Of a stretch of DNA of 64,000 bases, positions 57,649-64,000 are shown one piece after another. Origin of the DNA: Phaeosaccion multiseriatum (taxonomy: Eukaryota; Ochrophyta, other classes); assembly GCA_965112735.1 (NCBI GenBank), contig OZ218951.1, positions 3,968,001-4,032,000 on the forward strand. The letters are read 5' to 3'. A program made the translations under genes and the position numbers. Under the pieces are notes generated by a model, which saw only the letters and a list, made by a program, of their open reading frames with translations, was not told the DNA's origin and made no database searches. How positions within the stretch are numbered: the stretch's first letter is position 1; every line of letters begins with the position of its first letter.

Positions 57649-57728
57649 GCACTGAGCAAGCCCAAGCAAGGGGCCTTCGGGAATACCAAACCGCCTTGAA
57701 CGAAGGAGCCCTCAACGAGGAGGAATGT

Positions 57729-57862
57729 GCTCCTCAACCCGCAGCCCCGAGTAGACAGTGGCCACTACAACTATATCAGCATCGCGGACTACGCAGCTCC
57801 AGTCAGCGATGCTGATATAGTTGTAGTGACCACTGTCTACTCGGGGCTGCGGGTTGAGGAGC
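57729..57862. repeat. Long hairpin: 62-bp arms, two mismatches, 10-nt loop
   Basis: Left arm 57729-57790 (GCTCCTCAACCCGCAGCCCC...) and right arm 57801-57862 (...GGGGCTGCGGGTTGAGGAGC). The right arm lies in sense orientation in the ORF2 C-terminal frame (ADIVVVTTVYSGLRVEE); the left arm is its inverted copy. Confidence 0.97.
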
Positions 57863-58443
57863 CGGGCTCGGTCAAAGCCAAGTCTTCGCCGAATGGCACT
57901 CTTGTGCTCGGCGTCTGTGAGGTGGAGTGCTCCCCCTGCCTTCTTGGTCGGCTGAAGGTGGAGCCACGCACCAGCACCCGTCACGCTGTGGCTGAGGGAA
58001 CGGTCACCCCGCGACGAGGGAGAGGGGGGAGCCACGCCGTGAGGAGTGACGCCCACGTGGCCAAGCAGATGGAGATGGACATCGTGACTCCCCCCAGGAT
58101 GTTTGAGCTTCCGTCCGATGATGAATATGGCGACGGCCACAAGTCCCTCATGATCGACGTCACGCTCACAGATGCCACCAACACCATCAACCGGGCCAAG
58201 GCATCGAAGGAGGCACTCGCGGCAGCCAAGAAGGCTGAAGCCACCAAGCGCACCAGGTATGGTGTGCCACATGGCGGCATGGAGGGCCCGGGTGGAGCCA
58301 TCCACTATGACCCCACGAGGTATCATCTCGTCCCTTTTGGGATGGAGCAGCAAGGCGCTTTTGGTCCGTCAGCACAGATGTTTATCAAAACACTCGCCAC
58401 CCACATGGCCGGGGGGCTGATAGCCTCCGAGCCAGGGCAGTGA
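57806..58443 (+). pseudogene. C-terminal fragment of retroelement ORF2 (reverse-transcriptase polyprotein tail)
   Basis: The reading frame runs from inside the hairpin to TGA at 58441-58443 and ends HMAGGLIASEPGQ. It carries a conserved-looking DVTLTDATNTINRAKASKEALAAAKK...RTRYG segment near the end, as in the tail of many algal non-LTR elements. No catalytic reverse-transcriptase motif is present. It is treated as a fragment, although the frame is undamaged. Confidence 0.5.
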
Positions 58444-58751
58444 CGACCCTTCCCGGAACAGCTCTCAGTAGCCTCCTAGAGGCCTACCGCTCACTCCAAG
58501 ATATGTGTGTATTGGACTAGTTGAGTAGAGTGTGTATATTCGCTAGACGTTGCTAATGTCTAATACTACCCCCTCAATGATGTCCTGTCCTCCCCCTTGT
58601 CCCAAATGTCCTGTTTCCCTTTTCCCTTTTCTCCTTTTGCCTACTCCACGGCCTTGTCACTGACCCGATAACCTCCCGCCCACCTTCCCGAATTAGACCG
58701 ATGTCGACCCTCTCGATACCCAAAGTCGATGTCCTGACCATACACCTACAG
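58444..58751. other. 3' flank of the retroelement
   Basis: Contains TGTGTATTGGACTAG/AGTGTGTATATTCG and several TGTCC-spaced units at about 58577-58625. No gene or poly-A tail was identified. Confidence 0.4.
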
Positions 58752-58966
58752 GGCACGAACATCTGGATATGCGAGCTTATGCGCGGGCTGTTTGCGTCAT
58801 TCGGCGGCGTCTAGCCGTTGCGCTCCAGCGGGCTCGATATGATAGATCGATTCGCCATAGGATCCTGGCTGGCATCAACTTTATGCCAATCGGGAGAACG
58901 CATCGGAGGGATACGACCTCGGGGACTAAGTTCCCCGGGGCGATGAGACATTACTTTTAGACAATC
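58752..58966 (+). repeat. Dispersed repeat, partner of 39680-39905
   Basis: Runs from GGGCACGAACATCTGGATAT through TACGACCTCGGGGACTAAG to ATTACTTTTAGACA. It ends only about 70 bp before the start codon of the Frag1/DRAM gene, so it probably supplies part of that gene's 5' flank. Confidence 0.85.
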
Positions 58967-59033
58967 ATAGATGGCACTTAAGGGTGTAATATTACAAACA
59001 CCCCCTGGTTGCCCTTCCCCTTCCAGCTGTTCT

Positions 59034-60674
59034 ATGAGGACCGTCACCGCACACGAGGGGGAGAGAGGTAGCAACAGTAATAGTGGAAACTACGGAGCGG
59101 TAGCAGACGTGGAGAGGGTTACCGGGCAAGACGAGGAGAGCTACCAGCTCGTGGAGAAAGGCGAGGACATCGATGAGGAGAGCATAAGTGAAGCTCGTAG
59201 TCTGCAGTACCATGAGCAGCGTGTGCAACAAGGATACGATATCGAGAATAGCAAGCGGTGGCAGACGGTGCAGCATGCACTACCCATGGCTTCCATCCTT
59301 GTTGGGTTGGGCACTTATCTCACCTGCAGAATACTCGCGAAGATCAATGGCGTCTTCCTGGGCGGCCTTCCGTGGCCATTCTTCAGGTGAGCATCCTCCT
59401 CCTCCTCCTCTCTCTCTCTCTCTCTCTCTCAGATGGAGTAGATCCTTCTCGGCTTGCTACAGCTCGTTTCTGTATCGGCCAGTCCCGCTGTTGCTTAGAA
59501 AAGTTGCTGGCCCGTGGCCGCGCGTATCTGTATGACTGCTGCTGCGTCTGTACTCACCTTGCCTGCATGCCGTATGTCTGTCTATCCCCTCTATCCGCCA
59601 CCCTACCTACATACCGCGCGTCCTGGCCCACAGCGACACCGGGAGGAGAGGAGACCCTGGATACCCAGTGTTCGTCGCAGGGCTGAGCGTGGAGGCCGTG
59701 TGCTACAGCGTTGCCTGGCTCATGATTTACACGCGTATGAACTCGTGGATGCACACCGTACGGGAGAAGGACCTGCTCGAGATCAGCAGCTGGTGTGGGG
59801 TCTTGGCCAAGGTCTCGGTCTGTTTCGGAGTGCTTGGTAAGAGAGAGCCTCTTGCCTCTTGCTTCTTGCTGGGCAGTCTTGTGGCCTGGCGTGAGTCAGA
59901 CTCTTGCCTCTTGCTGGGCATTCTTGTGGCCTGGCGTGAGTCACACTTTTGCCTCTTGCTGGGCAGTCTTGTGGCCTGGTGTGAGTCAGACTCTTGCCCT
60001 TGCTACTCGGGGGCGCTGTTTGCTGGCAGGGATCAACTTGCTCTTCCACATCGAATGTTGCTTTCCCCTCCGTCTTTCTTATTCCTCCTCTGCCTGCGCT
60101 CTCCCTGCGGCCCCTCTCCCTCTTTCTCCCCCTCTCTCTCCCTCTTTCTCTCTGCCCCTCTCTCTCACCCTTCAATCTCTCAGCTAGCCCGTTCCTTCCC
60201 ACCCTCGCGGTGTTTGATCTGTCGCACCACCCCACTGTCCACGAGTTTTCAGCCAACAGCTTCTTCAGCCTTAGTACTGTCGCGACCTTCTCTTGTGTAA
60301 GTCTAACCCTCTTTCGACGGGGCTGTCGTACAACCCTTCCTCAGGATAGCGCTGCATTTGTATGTCCTCTCTTCCTTCCGCCTCCTTGTCCTCACGCCCC
60401 CCTCTCGCCCTGCCCCCTCCTCCTTGACCTACCCACTCTAACTGGTGTGCGCCATACCCACGCATGCCCACTCATGCCCAACCTTCTGCCCACAGACACT
60501 GTTCTACTGGAAGCTCGCGTCGGCCTACCCCCGTAATGGCCCCCTTCGCTTGTCCAGGAATACCAAGGTGGGCGGGGCTCATGAGGGCGGGTGGGGGTTG
60601 AGGGACATACTTACGTACATACCTACACACATGCACACATACGTACATACACACATACATACATACTTACATAC

Positions 60675-60705
<31 letters not shown>

Positions 60706-61219
60706 CGTACATACATACATACATACGTACATACATACATACATACATACATACATACATACATACATACATACATACATACACACATGTACTTATACAT
60801 AGCCCTCCTTGATCTGCCGAATCCTAGAGTGATTGAGTGTACCCCGAGGTTACGAGGAGTGGCATGGCAGGCATTTTGTGGAGCATGAAACGGCCGCACA
60901 GCGCTCTTACCCTCCCCAATCGCCTCCCCATTGCCCTGTTGGTCTCTCCTTTCATCATCATCCTACGACAAACGTCTCACTGTGATTCCCTCGCTCTCTC
61001 GTGCACGATGCATGCATGAATGTGAAACGCCTTCCTGCATGAACTAGTTGGTGGTGAACGCGCTGTACACCGTCGGCTTCCTTGTGTACATTCCCGTGGG
61101 GAGCGCCTTCTCTTGCCCCGCCCGCCTGCTCTCCATGGAGGAGTGCAAGAACGCCTACGGACTGGGCGACAGGTGAGTGAGCATACAGCATAAGGGTTCT
61201 GTCTGTCTGTCTGTCTGTG

Positions 61220-61262
<43 letters not shown>

Positions 61263-62285
61263 CTGTCTGTCTTGTCGAGCCCAGCCCAGCAGGGAGGGGC
61301 TGGAGCTGACTTGGCGAGAGAAGAGTGCGGCGGCGCGAGGAATCGGGTCGGGGTGAGGGTCGAGAGAGTGCGGGCGTGTATGTGTGTTGCTTTTACTGGT
61401 GCTGGTGCGTGTGCCCTCCTCTCTCTATATATATCTCTCGTGGAGAAGTAGCCTCTAGCTCCCCGTCCCCTCCCATTCCACTGCCATCCACTGCCTTCCC
61501 CTTTGTGGCCCACACGTTCTAAGCTCTCTATCGTGTGTTCGTGTTCGTTTCACTGCACGGCACGGCACAACACTGCACGGCACTGCACTATATATTGCGC
61601 AGGTACTGCGAGACCATGGCCAAGAAGAGCCATCCTGAATGGACGGTGCTGTGGACGTACGAGGACTGCGTCAACATGTTCATGTTGAGGGCGGTGGGAC
61701 AGGTAAGCACAGCAGTCAAGCACAGCAGTCAAGCACAGCCGTCAAGCAGCAGGATGCCGGTCGACTTGCTTCGCTTGCCCAGCGAGAAGAGAAGTGAGAC
61801 TGTGATAGAAGGGGATGATGATGCTCCACATGATTCACGAGCTCCTCTGTTCGACTTAGGACAGGCGGGCGGGGGCGGGGGGGGGGGGGCGGCAGCAGCA
61901 GCGGAGTGAGAGAGATCCCCCTCTCGATGGCTTCTTCTCTCGCAGCATCACGCGCGCACACCCCCACACTGCCCACTGCCCACCGGCCACACACTCTCTC
62001 TATCTCTGGCCGTGTGCGGTCTGAAGAGTATCTTTCTTCTCGATTGCGTTGTGTGCATTCGTCTGGTGTAATTCTGTAGTCTTTCCGCGCTCCTTTTCGG
62101 TCATCTTCTGACCCACTCGATCCATTGCTTCCTCTCCGCAGTTCACGTGCATTATGAGCCTGCTCCTCTACGCGGCCACGTTTGCGCTGGTAAGTCTGGT
62201 ATCTGTCTGACTGTCAGTCTGACTGTCGATCAGCCTATCTGTCTGTCTGTCTGTATGTATGTCTGTCTGCCAGTCACTCTGTCTA

Positions 62286-62316
<31 letters not shown>

Positions 62317-62317
62317 T

Positions 62318-62364
<47 letters not shown>

Positions 62365-62381
62365 GCCTGTCTGCCAGTCAC

Positions 62382-62428
<47 letters not shown>

Positions 62429-62936
62429 GAATGTATGTCTGTCTGTCTGTCCGGCGCGTATCTGATCTGTTCTGTGGCCTGAGCTGCCTACTGCCTGCTG
62501 CCTGCTGCGCATCTGCCTGAGTAGGTAGAGTTTCGTTTGGAAGGCCAACGTGGTGCTCTGCTGGCCAACGTGGCGCTCTGAAGGCCAACGTGGTGCTCTG
62601 CTGGCCGGGGTTGTTGCCTGCTCAGCCCCATGCTTCTCCTCTCCGTGTTCTGTCCAACCAATGGCGTGAAGTGGAACCAAATGAAGCCCTCTCCCTTTAT
62701 CACCATACGTCCATTTCATCTCTTTGCACCACCCCCTCCCCCCCCCCCTCTCCCCCTCCCTGCTCCTCCAGGACTTGCGGTGTGAGCTCCAAACGCTCCG
62801 CAACACCCCACAGACAGTGGGCAAGATGCTGAGCCTTGCGCAGGAGAGGCGACGGGCGGTGTCAGCAGCCAAGAGGGCGGCCAAGCGGGAGGGAGGGGTG
62901 GCGACGCACGAGAATGGCACCTCGAACACGCCGTAG
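59034..62936 (+). CDS. Frag1/DRAM/Sfk1 family membrane protein (8 exons, 392 aa)
   Basis: Multi-pass membrane protein of the family containing PGAP2/FRAG1, DRAM and yeast Sfk1, with roles in GPI-anchor lipid handling, autophagy or lipid asymmetry. The exact role here is unknown. Exons: 59034-59386, 59634-59836, 60184-60296, 60496-60567, 61048-61172, 61603-61702, 62142-62189, 62772-62936, with all phases matching. An acidic cytosolic N-terminus (about 75 residues) precedes TM1 ([20 protein letters not shown]). The family hallmark PWPFFSDTG spans the exon 1/2 junction. It continues with [78 protein letters not shown] and [16 protein letters not shown]. The tail is basic. An upstream in-frame ATG at 58971 would start inside repeat-derived sequence. 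The acceptor of exon 5 (ACTAG) is short of pyrimidines. Confidence 0.85.
60607..60790 (+). repeat. (CATA)n microsatellite, Frag1/DRAM intron 4
   Basis: About 45 units of CATA with CGTA and CTTA variants in the 480-bp intron 4. Confidence 0.9.
62228..62452 (+). repeat. (TGTC)n microsatellite, Frag1/DRAM intron 7
   Basis: About 50 units of TGTC with interruptions containing GCCAGTCACTC (twice). A shorter TGTC tract occurs in intron 5 (61199-61272). Confidence 0.9.
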
Positions 62937-63277
62937 CGAGCAGCAGGCGAACGCAAAAAGTGGAGACATCTGAGTGCTACTCGACACACGCACACGCACA
63001 CACACTCTCTCTCTCCATCTCATTGAAGTAATTGAGGCGAAAGACCCTCCCTCCCCCCTTCTCTTCCCTCCGTCTCTCTCTCGCCTCCCTCTCTCCCTCC
63101 CTCGATCCATCCCTCTATCCATCCCTCCCTCCCTCCCTCCCTCTCTCTCTCCCTCCTTCCCTCCCGGTGGGGGCTGCCGAAGCGGGCTCGATGGGAGGGG
63201 AGGCGGCACGCTCTTGACTTCGAGAAAGACTTTGTTTTTTTACCGCCTCCAGGGAGCGAGCGCTAACGCCGAGAAAG
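62937..63277. other. Spacer between Frag1/DRAM gene and NRT2 fragment
   Basis: Contains CA and CCCT microsatellites (about 62984-63010 and 63040-63170). No open frame here encodes the N-terminal membrane helices expected for the following transporter, and an in-frame TAA at 63264-63266 closes its frame upstream. Confidence 0.6.
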
Positions 63278-64000
63278 CTCCTTGACTGACACCCACCCCG
63301 GACTCGTGAACAACGCCGTAGACCTCGCCGTGGTGCGCTTCTTTGTGGGCATTATGGGTGCCGTGTTTGTGGCCACCCAGTCGTGGTGCTCGCAGATGTT
63401 CGCCAAGGAGGTGGTCGGAACCGCCAACGCCATTTCGGGAGGCTGGGGCAACCTGGGAGGAGGTGTGACCCAGCTGTTCATGGTGGCCCTGTGGAATGGG
63501 TTCAAGACTAGTATGGGAGACGAGGCGGCGTGGAGAATCTCCTTTGTCGTGCCCGCCACCATGTGCATCTGTGTCGCCTTCCTCACCCTGTCCGTCGCCG
63601 ACGACTGCCCCAAGGGAAACTTTAAGGACCTGATTCGCGAGGGCAGCATGCAGCGCAAGTCGTCCAAGGCCTCCGCCAAGGTGGCGTGGTCGAACCTCAA
63701 CTCCTGGATCATGTTTGTGCAGTACGCGGCCTGCTTCGGCGTCGAGCTCACCATGAACAACACGGCATCCTCCTACTTCAAGGACGACTTTGGTCTCACC
63801 ACCTCCGAGGCTGGGGTCATTGCGTCGCTCTTTGGCCTCATGAACATCTTTGCGCGAGCGTGGGGAGGCATACTGTCCGACTTCTTCAACACCAAGTTCG
63901 GTGGCGGACAGACGGGCATGCGCGGACGGCTCATCGCTCAGATGCTCTGCCTTCTCGGAGAGGGCCTCATGCTCATCACCTTCGCGCAGCAGAGGAAGCT
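63278..64000 (+). CDS. NRT2: NRT2-type nitrate transporter (MFS), N-terminus missing, continues past window
   Basis: High-affinity nitrate/nitrite porter of the major facilitator superfamily at the plasma membrane. The frame is open from about 63267 to the right edge with no intron in over 720 bp. Visible order: GLVNNAVDLAVVRFFVGIMGAVFVATQSWCSQMF, the nitrate signature region GTANAISGGWGNLGGGVTQLF, then WRISFVVPATMCICVAFLTLSVADDCP, a cytosolic loop, and CFGVELTMNNTASSYF...GVIASLFGLMNIFARAWGGILSDFF. These correspond to about TM4 onward. The first ~100 residues (TM1-3 with the first MFS motif) are absent, and only 341 bp separate the fragment from the previous gene. Either a 5'-truncated duplicate or an assembly junction. 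No ATG starts the conserved part. Confidence 0.85.

Larger units (their letters stand above)
57190..58443 (+). mobile_element. Internally deleted non-LTR retrotransposon-like element
   Basis: Part 1 is an ORF1-like frame (in frame from about 57199, ATG 57208, stop 57648) that begins EWEVVLHKRSRKALDK, a motif style seen in retroelement gag-like ORFs. Its TGA overlaps the ATG of a second frame (ATGA at 57645-57648), a stop-start arrangement typical of ORF1/ORF2. ORF2 opens with MSTEQAQARGLREYQTALNE but is cut off at 57729 by a long hairpin. After it, a frame to 58443 resembles the C-terminal region of stramenopile/algal reverse-transcriptase polyproteins (MIDVTLTDATN...KASKEALAAAKKAEATKRTRYG...HLVPFGMEQQGAFG). 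The reverse transcriptase core is missing, so the copy is non-autonomous. The assignment is by pattern, not search. Confidence 0.6.

Noticed and set aside
59994-60180. Alternative exon of the Frag1/DRAM gene starting after GCTGGCAGG at about 60030
   Set aside because: It keeps the frame for a while but reads into C/T-rich low-complexity sequence and has no suitable donor. The acceptor at 60183 gives the conserved VFD...[13 protein letters not shown] directly.
1-64000. tRNA, rRNA or other structured RNA genes
   Set aside because: I looked for A/B-box and cloverleaf patterns by eye and for conserved rRNA blocks and saw none. A tRNAscan/Infernal run would be decisive.

Overview
This is nuclear DNA from a eukaryote, most likely a photosynthetic stramenopile. 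A Nannochloropsis/Microchloropsis-type eustigmatophyte would fit, but that placement is inference. The evidence is spliceosomal introns in nearly every gene (GT...AG, mostly GTGAGT/GTACG donors and pyrimidine-CAG acceptors), eukaryote-only proteins (myosin, 26S proteasome Rpt1, tubulin cofactor A, NEDD1), an NRT2-type nitrate transporter, and introns and spacers packed with microsatellites. I reassembled gene models by hand, requiring that intron phases match at every junction and that the product aligns with its family. Ten spliced genes close exactly in frame.

Layout. 2-943 (+): C-terminal part of a NEDD1-like gamma-tubulin targeting protein. 1330-11944 (+): a 16-exon myosin with six IQ motifs and a PH-like tail domain. 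11945-14303: minisatellites. 14304-17322 (-): 7-exon cysteine synthase of the membrane-anchored fungal Cys2 type. It is divergent from 17877-23293 (+), a 10-exon proteasome ATPase Rpt1. 23871-28975 (+): 8-exon TTC38-like TPR protein. 29648-35755 (-): 14-exon mitochondrial D-lactate dehydrogenase, head to head (174 bp) with 35930-36712 (+), tubulin cofactor A. 36713-40041: repeat island with an intronless 337-aa orphan ORF. 40042-47984 (+): 14-exon peroxisome-type Lon protease. 49425-54180 (-): 8-exon protein of the NADP-glutamate dehydrogenase family. 54181-55401: palindromic repeats and a 32-bp satellite. 55402-56915 (-): 3-exon YkgJ-type Cys-cluster protein. 56950-58980: internally deleted retroelement plus a dispersed repeat. 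59034-62936 (+): 8-exon Frag1/DRAM/Sfk1 membrane protein. About 63278-64000 (+): NRT2 nitrate transporter lacking its N-terminal part and running off the right edge.

The genes form no operon-like unit. They are housekeeping functions: cytoskeleton (NEDD1, myosin, TBCA), proteolysis (Rpt1, Lon), and sulfur, nitrogen and carbon metabolism (cysteine synthase, GDH-like protein, NRT2, D-LDH). Two divergent pairs may share promoters.

The strongest finding is the glutamate dehydrogenase homologue. Its fold and length are complete over eight exons, but the residues equivalent to all three active-site lysines and the catalytic aspartate are replaced (E173, S197, V209, G249). That makes it a predicted mitochondrial pseudoenzyme or an enzyme with a new activity. 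Other items of note are the orphan ORF at 38354-39367, a 62-bp-arm hairpin that replaces the core of a retroelement, a family of palindromic elements, introns consisting almost entirely of private minisatellites, and an excess of AG|GT at both ends of introns.
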